Made by a program: the position numbers and the translations under genes. Below the pieces are notes generated by a model, which had not been told where the DNA came from, did not search any database, and worked only from the letters and a program-made list of their open reading frames with translations. Below are positions 8,129 to 15,543 of a stretch of DNA of 64,000 nucleotides, one piece after another (position 1 is the first letter of the stretch; each line of letters opens with the position of its first letter). Origin of the DNA: an uncultured Lachnospiraceae bacterium (lineage in GTDB: Bacteria > Bacillota > Clostridia > Lachnospirales > Lachnospiraceae); assembly GCA_910578085.1 (NCBI GenBank), contig CAJTPM010000009.1:1-64000 (forward strand). The letters run 5' to 3'.

Positions 8129-8261
8129 GAAAAAGTGAATCTCTCATTGCTGCGACACAATTCCGAAGCTACACAGAGCATATGGAAAAGAGAGAATACA
8201 CCTTTTACCTAAAAAGGCTATTCCCTGCGTAGCTTTAAAATCTATAGAATTGTGTCGCAAT
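8102..8261 (-). ncRNA. Candidate rod-shaped structured RNA ending in a terminator
   Basis: Three nested stems stack into one rod. The outer arms are 8151-8163 and 8247-8259 (TGCGACACAATTC and its complement, 13 bp, extendable by two pairs past one bulge). The middle arms are 8166-8172 and 8229-8235 (AAGCTAC/GTAGCTT). The inner hairpin pairs GAATA/TATTC and CCTTTT/AAAAGG. A promoter-like -10 (TATACT, extended TG) lies just upstream and a terminator closes it, so an RNA of about 160 nt is plausible. No known family is recognised; the rod with internal loops recalls 6S-like RNAs only in shape. Confidence 0.5.
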
Positions 8262-8285
8262 CATAGTATAGCACAAAACACCTCG
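8262..8285 (-). promoter_or_regulatory. Promoter-like element before the structured RNA
   Basis: On the gene strand, TGTGCTATACTATG gives an extended -10 (TG-C-TATACT). TTTCGA lies 16 nt before the CTATG end, making this a near match to the CGC-N17-TTATG family with one base less spacing. Confidence 0.45.
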
Positions 8286-8329
8286 AAAATAAACAAGTTT
8301 TTAAATATCCTATTGACAAATCGATAATT

Positions 8330-8530
8330 TTATGCTAGGGCCACCTGCGGCATCACAATGAAAGATGCTTTTTTATACAGGTAGTCATAAACCATCTGGG
8401 AGCCGTCCTCGAAATATACTGTAATGGAAAGATAATCTCTAGGCTTCCAATAAGTCACTTTTTTCGATAAATTTGGTAATCGAATTTTGAAGTCTTTGTA
8501 AACATCATTCCATGTGATTTTTTTTCTCAT
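8330..8530 (-). CDS. Conserved small phage protein, 66 aa
   Basis: Lys-rich and beta-like (WNDVYKDFKIRLPNLSKKV, then YLSITVYFEDGSQMVYDY). No membrane segment or motif. GGAGGACTT lies just before the ATG. It stands alone between the candidate RNA promoter and the GTGGGCA repeat array, so it is likely the first product expressed from that control region. The pattern of alternating hydrophobics suggests a small beta-barrel. Function unknown. Confidence 0.5.
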   Translation of the reverse strand: MRKKITWNDVYKDFKIRLPNLSKKVTYWKPRDYLSITVYFEDGSQMVYDYLYKKASFIVMPQVALA

Positions 8531-8553
8531 AAGTCCTCCTTTCCTCAGGCTTT

Positions 8554-8822
8554 GGTCAAATGCCCACTTTTTCTTGCCCTATTTATAGTATTATTAAATT
8601 TTTTTATCATAATAGTTTAAAGAAAAAAGTGGGAAAGTGGGCAAACACCCCTCAAACCCGCATAAATACTGGGTTTTTACTGGTCAAAGTGCCTGGTCAC
8701 TTTTTAAAAAAAGTGGGCAAAGTGGGCAAAAAATGACCAAAATTTTTGAAAATCGTCCGTAGAAGTTCTTCAAAATCTCCCCAATTTTCTCCTCTGCCCA
8801 CTTTTAAAAACAGGATTTGACC
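8554..8822. repeat. Array of GTGGGCA direct/inverted repeats with GGTCA flanks
   Basis: In a 350-bp noncoding gap, GTGGGCA occurs at 8637-8643, 8713-8719 and 8722-8728, with inverted copies TGCCCAC at 8561-8567 and 8795-8801 and a partial copy at 8629. GGTCA/TGACC half sites sit beside them at 8554, 8682, 8695, 8734 and 8818. Short A/T tracts separate them. This looks like a multi-site binding region, either a replication origin or a large operator. Confidence 0.5.
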
Positions 8823-8831
8823 AGAAATTTT

Positions 8832-8845
8832 CTAACCTAGATTAG
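8832..8845. promoter_or_regulatory. Candidate operator CTAACCTAGATTAG, site 1
   Basis: An imperfect palindrome of form CTAA-N-CTAG-N-TTAG. Near copies lie at 41333-41346 and 42521-42534. It stands between the repeat array and the Cys-motif gene. CTAG is generally a scarce tetramer in bacteria, so three matches in control regions suggest one regulator. Confidence 0.4.
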
Positions 8846-8884
8846 ATTTTGTCCGTCTGTAAAGGACTGGTACGGACGCCCAAA

Positions 8885-9115
8885 TCACCGCAAATTTACG
8901 TCTGATTTCTTCTTATAGTAATTGCAGTCTGGATCACTTTTCTTGATAAACGAAATACAATTTGCGTATTCGTCATACAATCTTTCCTGCGCTTTCAAAA
9001 AATCAATATACATTTGCTTATATGTACATACTTCTCTATGTATGCAACTGGTACAAATAGTTTCTCTGACTCCTCCACCCACAAACTCCACCTCCAATTT
9101 TTCACACATCGCCAT
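8885..9115 (-). CDS. Small Cys-motif phage protein, possible zinc binder
   Basis: 76 aa. ICTSCIHREVC places three cysteines in a CxxCx5C pattern near residues 20-30, and DPDC adds a fourth late in the protein, enough for one zinc site. The middle is helical and the end is basic. GGAGGG lies 8 nt before the ATG. It precedes the noncoding control region, so its mRNA ends near the repeat array. Function unknown; conserved in related phage regions beside MazG-like genes. Confidence 0.55.
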   Translation of the reverse strand: MAMCEKLEVEFVGGGVRETICTSCIHREVCTYKQMYIDFLKAQERLYDEYANCISFIKKSDPDCNYYKKKSDVNLR

Positions 9116-9133
9116 GTATTTTACCCTCCATAT

Positions 9134-9490
9134 TTATCGATAGCATCCTCTGCTATTAAGCACTCGTTCCAGTCGTTTCATCTTTACGTTCATTGCTTTA
9201 TAAATATCTTCTGTAGTAATACCACATATTTCCTGCAAATAGATCACTCCAAGCGCAACGTCCGCCATTTCTTCTGTCAAGGAAACAATATCACCCTGCT
9301 CTCTAATCTGTTTAGATACTTCTTTCTGCAATTCCGAAAGTTCTTCCATAACAATAATCAAATTATGATGTCCTCTCGGATTTCCGTCCTGATTAGCATT
9401 TACAGATTTTTTAACCAGCTTCTTAATTTTTCTTTTATCGAGGCTTGGAGAAGCAAATCCAAACTCTCTTACAAAAGTGTCCCGATCCAT
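9134..9490 (-). CDS. MazG-like nucleotide pyrophosphohydrolase (1)
   Basis: 118 aa. The MazG-type pattern is visible: EELSELQKEV (metal-binding EExxE helix, about residue 50) and EEMADVALGV (ExxD, about residue 74). These enzymes hydrolyse NTPs or dNTPs and are used by phages to adjust nucleotide pools or alarmones. The N-terminal 40 residues are basic and atypical. GGAGGT lies 9 nt before the ATG. It is part of a tight operon with the second MazG-like gene and nrdD/nrdG. Confidence 0.65.
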   Translation of the reverse strand: MDRDTFVREFGFASPSLDKRKIKKLVKKSVNANQDGNPRGHHNLIIVMEELSELQKEVSKQIREQGDIVSLTEEMADVALGVIYLQEICGITTEDIYKAMNVKMKRLERVLNSRGCYR

Positions 9491-9496
9491 AAAGTA

Positions 9497-9694
9497 TTAC
9501 CTCCAAACTTTTCCAGTCTGTATATCTTTGAGGATGATTCGTTCCTCCAGATGAAAACCAGAAAGCTCACAGATTGTGAAAATGGTGTTTAGCAATTTAT
9601 GAAATCTCTCATCGTCTGCATCTGCATTCCTAATAGCTTCATAAGCTGTTGGATCTGAATATCCTTCATGATTTTTTCTTGGATTCTCACTCAC
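9497..9694 (-). CDS. Conserved phage protein, 65 aa, GTG start
   Basis: It opens with SENPRKNHEGYSDPTAYEA and ends with GFHLEERIILKDIQTGKVWR, both strongly conserved in Clostridia phages. The start is GTG, placed 8 nt after GAGGAGG. It has no membrane segment or Cys. It lies between two MazG-like genes with 6- and 15-bp gaps, so it shares their operon and perhaps nucleotide-pool work, but its function is unknown. Confidence 0.6.
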   Translation of the reverse strand: MSENPRKNHEGYSDPTAYEAIRNADADDERFHKLLNTIFTICELSGFHLEERIILKDIQTGKVWR

Positions 9695-9709
9695 ATGCCC
9701 GTCCTCCTC

Positions 9710-10051
9710 TTAAATATCATCATTTTTTCGATGCTGACTCCTACGAGCGTCAAAACCCTCTGGATATCTTGCACGCAACTTATCAATATTCATCTGTAAA
9801 ATATCCTCCAGGTCGTAGCCGATGATAGTAGCACCAAGAGCCAAATACCAAGCAACATCACCCAGCTCCTTCACCATATGTTCTTTGTCCAGATCGTGTC
9901 CCTGATGTAGATGCTTTTTAATCATGTCAGCTACCTCACCAGATTCCCCACATAATCCAAGAGCAGTATTGCTCAAGCCTTTCGCCTGGTCATTCAACGA
10001 CTGCGGGTTGGCACTTCTCATAGCTTCTTTTTGATATTCGTTGATTGTCAT
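9710..10051 (-). CDS. MazG-like nucleoside triphosphate pyrophosphohydrolase (2)
   Basis: 113 aa from the ATG after AAGGAGGAATTT. GLCGESGEVADMIKK (about residues 30-45) and KELGDVAWYLALGA give the EExxD/ExxD metal-binding helices of all-alpha NTP pyrophosphatases. It hydrolyses (d)NTPs to monophosphates; the family guards nucleotide pools. It sits next to ribonucleotide reductase, which makes dNTPs, so the block as a whole tunes nucleotides for replication. A longer upstream reading is rejected because it overlaps the small gene 10066-10206. Confidence 0.7.
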   Translation of the reverse strand: MTINEYQKEAMRSANPQSLNDQAKGLSNTALGLCGESGEVADMIKKHLHQGHDLDKEHMVKELGDVAWYLALGATIIGYDLEDILQMNIDKLRARYPEGFDARRSQHRKNDDI

Positions 10052-10065
10052 AAACAAATTCCTCC

Positions 10066-10206
10066 TTAATAATTTCTTCCGTTCCCCCAACGAAACGAAC
10101 TGTCCATAAATACTGCTGCCTCATTAACTGCCTTAGTTGCTATAACTATGGCAAGACCGAGAATAAAGCACGCCGCTCCGATTGCTCCAATTACTACATA
10201 TCTCAT
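10066..10206 (-). CDS. Small membrane protein, 46 aa
   Basis: MRYVVIGAIGAACFILGLAI begins a single hydrophobic segment spanning residues 3-26, followed by a short polar tail ending RWGNGRNY. It fills the gap between nrdD and the second MazG gene and its stop lies on the ribosome site of the latter. A weak purine-rich region precedes the ATG. Likely real because it exactly tiles the operon; function unknown. Confidence 0.5.
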   Translation of the reverse strand: MRYVVIGAIGAACFILGLAIVIATKAVNEAAVFMDSSFRWGNGRNY

Positions 10207-10223
10207 TAAATATCAATCCTTTC

Positions 10224-12407
10224 TTACAAATGCAGCACTCTTTCAGAAATCTCTTGCGTTCGTCCCTGATTCCAGAAATTTGTGCCAATGTAACCGCATG
10301 TTCTACGAGTCACATTCATTTTGTTTTTGTTACGGTTGCCGCAGTTCGGACATTCCCAAACCAGCTTACCGTTGTCTTCGACGGTTTTGATCTCTCCCTC
10401 AAAGCCACATACCTGGCAGTAGTCGCTTCTGGTATTCAATTCTGCATACATGATGTTGTCATAAATATACTTAATGACAGAGATGACTGCCGGAATATTG
10501 TTGTCCATATTTGGAACCTCAACATAACTAATCGCCCCGCCGGGACTAAGCTCCTGGAATTCAGATTCAAAGGCCAGCTTCGTAAAGGCATCTATCGGCT
10601 CAGTTACATGAACGTGATAGCTGTTGGTAATATAATTCTTGTCTGTTACGCCCGGAACAATGCCAAACCGCTTCTGTAAGCTCTTAGCGAACTTATAAGT
10701 TGTGGATTCCAGCGGGGTTCCATACAGCGAAAAGTCAACATCCGTTTCTGCTTTCCATTTGGCTGTATAATCATTCAGCATTCTCATCACATGCAACGCA
10801 AAGTCTTTACCTCCTGCTGTATGCGACTCGCCCGTCATATATCTGACACACTCATACAACCCGGCATATCCAAGGCTGATTGTGGAATATCCATGGTAGA
10901 GAAGTTGATCTATCAGCTCGTCCTTATCCAACCGTGCCAAAGCACCATACTGCCAAAGAATCGGAGCGACATTCGAGCTGGTTCCCTTTAACCGATTGTG
11001 CCGAGCCATCAGAGCCGGATAGCAAATGTTTTCCAGACGGTCTTTGAGAATATTATCAAACTTGTTGAAGTCGCCACCAGAACTTAAAGCTACATCAGGA
11101 AGATTGATGGTCACAACACCCTGATTAAATCGTCCGTAGTATTTGTGACCGGCTGTCCAGTTGTTACACTTTGAGTAATTTTCGGTTGTCCTGTCCGGTG
11201 TCAAGAAAGAGCGGCAGCCCATACAGGTGTAAGTATCACCGTTCTTCAGCTCTCGCTCAATCTTGTTGGAAATATAATCAGGAACCATCCGTTTAGCAGT
11301 ACACTGTGCCGCAATCTCTGTGAGATAGAAATATTCCGAATCCGGATAGACATTATTTTCATCCAGAGCATAGATGAGTTTCGGAAATGCGGGTGTAATC
11401 CATACGCCTACCTCATTTTTCACTCCCTGAATTCGTTGCTTTAGAGTTTCTTCAATAATAGCCGCAAGATCTTTTCGTTCCTGGTCATTCTTAGCCTCAT
11501 TGATGTTCATGTAAACCGTGATAAACGGAGCCTGACCATTCGTAGTCATCAGTGTTACTACCTGATATTGAATTGTCTGTACCCCTTTAGTAATATCCTC
11601 AGATACCATCCGTTCAATGAACATGTCATAATCTGACTTATCCATATAATCCCACAAATCCTTATACTTCTTTCGGAATCGCTGTCTGGTATCGTCTACA
11701 AATGGAGCCAGATGTGCCAGACTGATGGATTGTCCACCGTATTGAGAGCTTGCTACCTGTGCAATAATTTGCGTTGCAATGTTACAAGCGGTACTGAAGG
11801 TATGAGGCTTCTCAATCAGCGTACCGGATATCACAGTACCATTCTGAAGCATGTCCTCCAGGTTTACGAGGCAACAGTTGTGAGAGTGCTGGATGAAGTA
11901 GTCTGAATCGTGGAAATGGATCAGTCCTTCATTATGTGCCTTTACAACTGACTCCGGAAGAAGTTTTCGCATAGTTATGTCTTTTGAGATTTCCCCAGCA
12001 ATATAATCCCGCTGAGTAGGAATGATTTCCGGATCTTTGTTACTGTTTTCCTGCTTAACAGCTTCGTTGTTGTACTCAACCAGACTTAGAATCTTCTTAT
12101 CAGTATCGGATTCTCGTTTCAGCTTATGGTCATAGCGGTACCGAATATAACATTTGGCAACCTCAAAAGCTTTCGCCACCATCAGCTCCGTTTCCACAAT
12201 TTCCTGAATTTCCTCCACTTCGACAGCACGGTTAAATTTTTCGAGCTGTCTTACAACCATCCGTGTGGTGATATCAATACCGATGGCGCTCATTCTGTTT
12301 TGCCCTTCGACTTCTGCATTTGCTCTAGTAATGGCATTTCGGATCTTCTCCGTATTGAAGTCTGCCTCTGTGCCATCCCGCTTAATGATTTTTGTTATCA
12401 ATGTCAT
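10224..12407 (-). CDS. nrdD: Anaerobic ribonucleoside-triphosphate reductase, class III
   Basis: 727 aa, full length. An ATP-cone domain opens the protein (KIIKRDGTEADFNTEKIRNA). The glycyl-radical site is near the C-terminus (RRTCGYIGTNFWNQGR, radical Gly in CGY). A zinc site CQVCG and CPNCG sits just before it. It reduces NTPs to dNTPs without oxygen, using formate and the NrdG activase. Its ATG overlaps the nrdG stop (ATGA), so activase is made first and coupled. Phages of strict anaerobes often carry this pair to raise dNTP supply. Confidence 0.95.
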   Translation of the reverse strand: MTLITKIIKRDGTEADFNTEKIRNAITRANAEVEGQNRMSAIGIDITTRMVVRQLEKFNRAVEVEEIQEIVETELMVAKAFEVAKCYIRYRYDHKLKRESDTDKKILSLVEYNNEAVKQENSNKDPEIIPTQRDYIAGEISKDITMRKLLPESVVKAHNEGLIHFHDSDYFIQHSHNCCLVNLEDMLQNGTVISGTLIEKPHTFSTACNIATQIIAQVASSQYGGQSISLAHLAPFVDDTRQRFRKKYKDLWDYMDKSDYDMFIERMVSEDITKGVQTIQYQVVTLMTTNGQAPFITVYMNINEAKNDQERKDLAAIIEETLKQRIQGVKNEVGVWITPAFPKLIYALDENNVYPDSEYFYLTEIAAQCTAKRMVPDYISNKIERELKNGDTYTCMGCRSFLTPDRTTENYSKCNNWTAGHKYYGRFNQGVVTINLPDVALSSGGDFNKFDNILKDRLENICYPALMARHNRLKGTSSNVAPILWQYGALARLDKDELIDQLLYHGYSTISLGYAGLYECVRYMTGESHTAGGKDFALHVMRMLNDYTAKWKAETDVDFSLYGTPLESTTYKFAKSLQKRFGIVPGVTDKNYITNSYHVHVTEPIDAFTKLAFESEFQELSPGGAISYVEVPNMDNNIPAVISVIKYIYDNIMYAELNTRSDYCQVCGFEGEIKTVEDNGKLVWECPNCGNRNKNKMNVTRRTCGYIGTNFWNQGRTQEISERVLHL

Positions 12408-12868
12408 CTACCTCCAGATTCTTTTAAAAATATAATTCTCTGATTTGTACTGCCATAAAATTTACCGACACATCTTTGAGTGTCTATATAAGGACCATCA
12501 ACCAACACATCTATATATTTCATAACTTCCAAATCACAAACCTGCTCATAAATATAACCCGTGTAAAGCCATATTGTTTTCTCTGGCAGTTTCGATTTGA
12601 TTCGTTTTGCAAGTCGTGTTATAGTACCTCTGTTCAGTGGATGTAATGGATCGCCTCCGCTAAATGTGATACCGTCAATATAGGTCGGTCGTAGAAGCTC
12701 AAACAATCTTTTTTCTGCCGGCTCATCAAACAAATATCCAGAAAATGGATTATGTGTATCAGGATTATGACATTTATAACAGTCATGCCCGCATCCAGAC
12801 ACCCACAAAACTACCCGACATCCAATTCCATCGGCGATACTAATCGGGGTAATCTTCTGATAATTCAT
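12404..12868 (-). CDS. nrdG: Anaerobic ribonucleotide reductase activating protein (radical SAM)
   Basis: 154 aa. CGHDCYKC gives the CX3CX2C 4Fe-4S cluster motif; FSGGDP is the glycine-rich SAM-binding loop. It generates the glycyl radical on NrdD. The ATG at 12868 was chosen because AAAGGAGAA precedes it; a TTG three codons upstream is less likely. The gene holds two AAATATAA words (12428, 12550) on the opposite strand. It overlaps the upstream small membrane gene by 4 bp and nrdD by 4 bp. Confidence 0.92.
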   Translation of the reverse strand: MNYQKITPISIADGIGCRVVLWVSGCGHDCYKCHNPDTHNPFSGYLFDEPAEKRLFELLRPTYIDGITFSGGDPLHPLNRGTITRLAKRIKSKLPEKTIWLYTGYIYEQVCDLEVMKYIDVLVDGPYIDTQRCVGKFYGSTNQRIIFLKESGGR

Positions 12869-13023
12869 ACTATCCAATTCTCCTTTTCAAAAAATAGAAC
12901 CACTCCAACCAGCACAGCAAATAAAAAGAATGTGACATCCCACTCAATAGGAATTGACAGTGCTCCCAAAAATATAATTGCAATGGCATAAAGCTTGTTT
13001 TTCAATAATTCTCGTTTCCACAT
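12865..13023 (-). CDS. Small membrane protein, 52 aa
   Basis: A basic start (MWKRELLKNKLY) is followed by two hydrophobic segments (about residues 12-24 and 30-45) separated by a short PIEWD turn, so it could be a helical hairpin. AAAGGAGAAAG precedes the ATG. The stop overlaps the nrdG start (ATGA), which supports it being real and translated. Function unknown. Confidence 0.6.
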   Translation of the reverse strand: MWKRELLKNKLYAIAIIFLGALSIPIEWDVTFFLFAVLVGVVLFFEKENWIV

Positions 13024-13053
13024 AGCTTTCTCCTTTATAACTTTACAAAAGAA

Positions 13054-13075
13054 AGAGCCGCTGTTACACGGCTCT
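13054..13075 (-). terminator. Intrinsic terminator, family with TGTAACAG loop
   Basis: Same 7-bp stem AGAGCCG/CGGCTCT and same 8-nt loop as at 7326-7347, followed by TTTCTTTTG on the gene strand. It ends the transcript of the DUF6353-like gene 13102-13860 before the nrd operon. Confidence 0.75.
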
Positions 13076-13101
13076 TAAAGATTGTCAACAATATCAATAT
13101 T

Positions 13102-13860
13102 TCAACCATTCCAATAGTGCTTCGGATCGTATGTAATTAACATTATTGGTCCATGTTGTTCATTCATTTCAGCATCAATGCTAATTTGGACTTGATCGCC
13201 CCTTTCCAAATCCCAACCAAAGTGTTCTGCTGCTTCGATACGTTCCAAATCAAGCTCATCATAAAGCTCATTTACGGTTACTCTATATTCGTAAGTCATC
13301 ATTTGGTTCAGTCTCGATTCCGCTGTCCGAATCCGCGACAATGTGGTCTCGAACAATCTACCAGAAAATTCATCCTTGCATAGACATTTGCGACCATCAA
13401 ATATCAATGGCTTATTGTCTTTCTTCTCTGATTCATCTCCATCTTTTTTCTCAGACTTACCAGTGACAGCCTCTGTTATCCAGCTCTGACAGCCTTTCAG
13501 CTTGTCTTCGGTGGTAATATAGGCAGCCATCAAAGCCGCATTACGTTTGAGATTGATGCTATTTGCTCCAATAATACAACCAAGACTTGCCCCACCAACA
13601 ATAGTAACTGGAACATAACACTTCCAAGTCAGTCTAACTGCCTCAGCCGCTTTATATTGCTTCTGTGGGATTTGTTCTATCTCATCTTTGTGTTCATCCA
13701 TAATCCGAGCAGCCGAAACTGTAGCCCTGATTGCCAACCCAACAGTCGTCACAAGACCTACCGACCCAAAGACCGTAAGGATAGTTGGACTATTCTCTGT
13801 CAACATCTTCGTGAGCTTTTCCACCGGCTCTTTCCATTTCTCAAGATTTACATGTTTCAT
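13102..13860 (-). CDS. DUF6353-like membrane protein, paralog 1
   Basis: 252 aa. The N-terminal part has SPTILTVFGSVGLVTTVGLAI (first hydrophobic segment, about 24-48) and a second near 75-100 (TWKCYVPVTIVGGASLGCII), then an NAALMAAYITTEDK helix. A charged, Lys/Asp-rich linker and a soluble C-terminal domain with FGWDLERGDQVQ follow. Four relatives lie at 30685, 33802, 35978 and 41374 (last one C-terminal only). The family is typical of Clostridia phages; role unknown. It has its own promoter-like element (13896) and terminator (13054). Confidence 0.6.
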   Translation of the reverse strand: MKHVNLEKWKEPVEKLTKMLTENSPTILTVFGSVGLVTTVGLAIRATVSAARIMDEHKDEIEQIPQKQYKAAEAVRLTWKCYVPVTIVGGASLGCIIGANSINLKRNAALMAAYITTEDKLKGCQSWITEAVTGKSEKKDGDESEKKDNKPLIFDGRKCLCKDEFSGRLFETTLSRIRTAESRLNQMMTYEYRVTVNELYDELDLERIEAAEHFGWDLERGDQVQISIDAEMNEQHGPIMLITYDPKHYWNG

Positions 13861-13895
13861 TTTTCTTCTCCTTTCTTCAAAACATGTTATGTTTC

Positions 13896-13920
13896 CATAA
13901 AAGGAGATGCTTTAGATGCG
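13896..13920 (-). promoter_or_regulatory. Bipartite promoter-like element, copy 2
   Basis: On the gene strand, CGC, 17 nt, TTATGG, with TTTTAT as the -10-like hexamer. It lies 36 nt upstream of DUF6353-like paralog 1. Confidence 0.55.
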
Positions 13921-13926
13921 TAAATA

Positions 13927-14058
13927 TCAAACCGGCAAAGGCGCTCCGCTTCTCCAAGCAATCCAAGCTACAAAGAAAGCAAGTGTAACCACAAAGACCG
14001 TACCTGCCGCCAATATAATAAGAAGACCTTTCAACAGGTCACACCATTTCTTTGACAT
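13927..14058 (-). CDS. Small membrane protein, 43 aa
   Basis: MSKKWCDLLKG is followed by a long hydrophobic stretch (residues 11-35, LLIILAAGTVFVVTLAFFVA) and a short polar end. A ribosome site AAGGAGAAAAATGTC lies inside the end of the upstream gene, which it overlaps by 20 bp. One of about fifteen tiny membrane proteins in the element. Function unknown. Confidence 0.55.
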   Translation of the reverse strand: MSKKWCDLLKGLLIILAAGTVFVVTLAFFVAWIAWRSGAPLPV

Positions 14059-14260
14059 TTTTCTTCTCCTTATTCGATTTTTGAATACCTGCTTCTACGG
14101 CATCCATCTTCACCGCAACTCCGTTTTCTCTGAACTTGGAATATGCTCTGGCGGTCGCACAGTGCTCAATACACTGACATACTCGGTTAATCAGCGCATA
14201 AACACAAAGATAAATCACTACCAAAATAAGAGCATACCCCGCATAATCTGCAAATGTCAT
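14039..14260 (-). CDS. Small bitopic membrane protein, 73 aa
   Basis: One hydrophobic segment at residues 6-25 (YAGYALILVVIYLCVYALI), then Cys-containing VCQCIEHC and a charged cytoplasmic tail of about 40 residues. AAAGGAGG overlaps the stop of the upstream small gene and sits 8 nt from the ATG. The N-out/C-in topology suggests an adaptor or a regulator of a membrane complex; no family recognised. Confidence 0.55.
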   Translation of the reverse strand: MTFADYAGYALILVVIYLCVYALINRVCQCIEHCATARAYSKFRENGVAVKMDAVEAGIQKSNKEKKNVKEMV

Positions 14261-14262
14261 TT

Positions 14263-14457
14263 TTACTTTTCCTCCTTTTTGATTTTATAACAACTCAATT
14301 CAAATCTTGGCTCGACACCTTTTCTATGCATAATTCGACTAAACTGAATATCCGACCCATATTTCTTTTTCATACGTAAAACATCCGGATGATTAGATTT
14401 ATAGGTTGCATTCAATTCTTCCAATGTATTGTAGGATATAGAATCATAATGCTGAAT
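14263..14457 (-). CDS. Small protein, 64 aa, possible ATT start
   Basis: An open frame from 14457 to the TAA at 14263 encodes a coherent charged protein (QHYDSISYNTLEELNATYKS, later KKKYGSDIQFSRIMHRKG). There is no ATG, GTG or TTG with a ribosome site near its 5' end; an ATT at 14457 lies 9 nt after GAAGGA and directly after an in-frame stop. It overlaps the upstream gene by 14 bp and the downstream ribosome site, so it tiles the operon perfectly. If ATT is not used, a TTG at codon 14 is the alternative. Confidence 0.4.
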   Translation of the reverse strand: MQHYDSISYNTLEELNATYKSNHPDVLRMKKKYGSDIQFSRIMHRKGVEPRFELSCYKIKKEEK

Positions 14458-14803
14458 CGTTGCTTAGTCCTTCTTCCGTTTTTGGGTCAACATCTGAGTA
14501 AAGCCAGTTTCTCTGAATATCCATATATTCAGTTCCGTTGGCTTCGTCAAAGTACCCAGCAACAAATGATTTTAGACATTTTTCACACACCTGATGATGT
14601 TCAATACTATCTACACTGTCGTTACCCCAATCGTGATGCCCCGTTGTTATATCATAATAACCAACATTGTTTGAATAGTTATGTTTTGCATCGGGTAGCA
14701 GATTCTTTTTCCAAACAATCTTTTTGCAGACGTCACATATACATGTTTTCTCAATGACTGTACTTTGGGGGAGCATGACGGTCTCTTTCTTTTCCTTTAT
14801 CAT
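14444..14803 (-). CDS. Zinc-finger-like phage protein with two CxxC pairs
   Basis: 119 aa. CDVCKK (about residue 24) and CEKC (about residue 73) give two CxxC knuckles that can hold one zinc; between them lies a His-rich region (TTGHHDW, EHHQ). This is the pattern of small zinc-ribbon proteins that bind nucleic acid or partners. The ATG follows AGGAGTTGTAAA and overlaps the DUF5662-like gene stop by 4 bp. Function unknown. Confidence 0.55.
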   Translation of the reverse strand: MIKEKKETVMLPQSTVIEKTCICDVCKKIVWKKNLLPDAKHNYSNNVGYYDITTGHHDWGNDSVDSIEHHQVCEKCLKSFVAGYFDEANGTEYMDIQRNWLYSDVDPKTEEGLSNDSAL

Positions 14804-15330
14804 TTTACAACTCCTCCTGTGGCAATCTCCGAAAGCTTCTCTCTTATTTTTTCGAGGATATCATCAACTGCCTTCCTCGTAGCATTGCTTAACTTTATAT
14901 AAGCCTTATGCTCATCATACCAGTCAAAAATCTCAAACAACTTCCCTTTCGACCAGCTAAACGCCCACCAATCACAAACCATTTCAAGAATATAATTGTA
15001 GGGCATATCCAGGATAATCTCTCCCTCCTTCGGGTCATCGTTAATAAGAACCCAATGCTGCCAGTGATGAGGATTACGATGCAGGTGTAAAAGCCACGCC
15101 CGCCTATAATTTTCCATCACTTTATATGACCTGTTTCCTCCATAGAAGTATGCGTCATAAGCTTCATATTCGTCCGGTTCATTCTTAGAAGCGTCATGAG
15201 CAAACTCTGTCTGCCACTCAGCACCGTTTTCATTTACTAAAAGCTCCGGGAGATTCTCGCGAATCCACTCGAAGCCTTTGTACACATTAGCACGATGCTG
15301 TTGTAAATATAAATCATACTGTGCGCTCAT
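14800..15330 (-). CDS. DUF5662-like phage protein
   Basis: 176 aa. The N-terminal half has a conserved FAHDASKNEPDEYEAYDAYF segment and HRNPHHWQHW, both rich in His, Asp and Glu, which could form a metal site resembling an HD-type hydrolase; catalysis is unproven. It is a conserved family in Clostridia phages with unknown function. Weak ribosome site (GGTGGTGA). The end overlaps the zinc-finger gene. It follows two coupled genes (15340, 15540). Confidence 0.6.
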   Translation of the reverse strand: MSAQYDLYLQQHRANVYKGFEWIRENLPELLVNENGAEWQTEFAHDASKNEPDEYEAYDAYFYGGNRSYKVMENYRRAWLLHLHRNPHHWQHWVLINDDPKEGEIILDMPYNYILEMVCDWWAFSWSKGKLFEIFDWYDEHKAYIKLSNATRKAVDDILEKIREKLSEIATGGVVK

Positions 15331-15339
15331 TGTTTTTAA

Positions 15340-15543
15340 TCACCACCTTATTTCACAACTACACGGAGTTACAAAGTTTATAAGAACATTGTCAGAAATC
15401 TCTCCAAAATATAAATCTGACTTCTCGTCAATCTCCAATATTTTACCAATCACTACACCATCGGCGGTTATTGGTTTTCCAATAACTTCTTTGGGGTTGA
15501 TTAACCCTTGAGTTATTAAAGATAATTTTCCGCTAATTTTCAA
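15340..15543 (-). CDS. Small phage protein with TTG start, 67 aa
   Basis: Beta-rich with a KPITADGVVIGKILEIDEKSD segment that resembles a PRC-barrel-like or small beta-barrel protein; weak inference. Start codon is TTG, 9 nt after GAGGGAG and overlapping the TGA stop of the upstream gene. It carries two AAATATAA words near its 3' end region (15305 just downstream, 15407 inside). Function unknown. Confidence 0.5.
   Translation of the reverse strand: MKISGKLSLITQGLINPKEVIGKPITADGVVIGKILEIDEKSDLYFGEISDNVLINFVTPCSCEIRW

Noticed and set aside
8102..8260. Rod-shaped RNA as a tRNA or 6S RNA
   Set aside because: No cloverleaf or CCA; shape alone is not enough to call 6S RNA.
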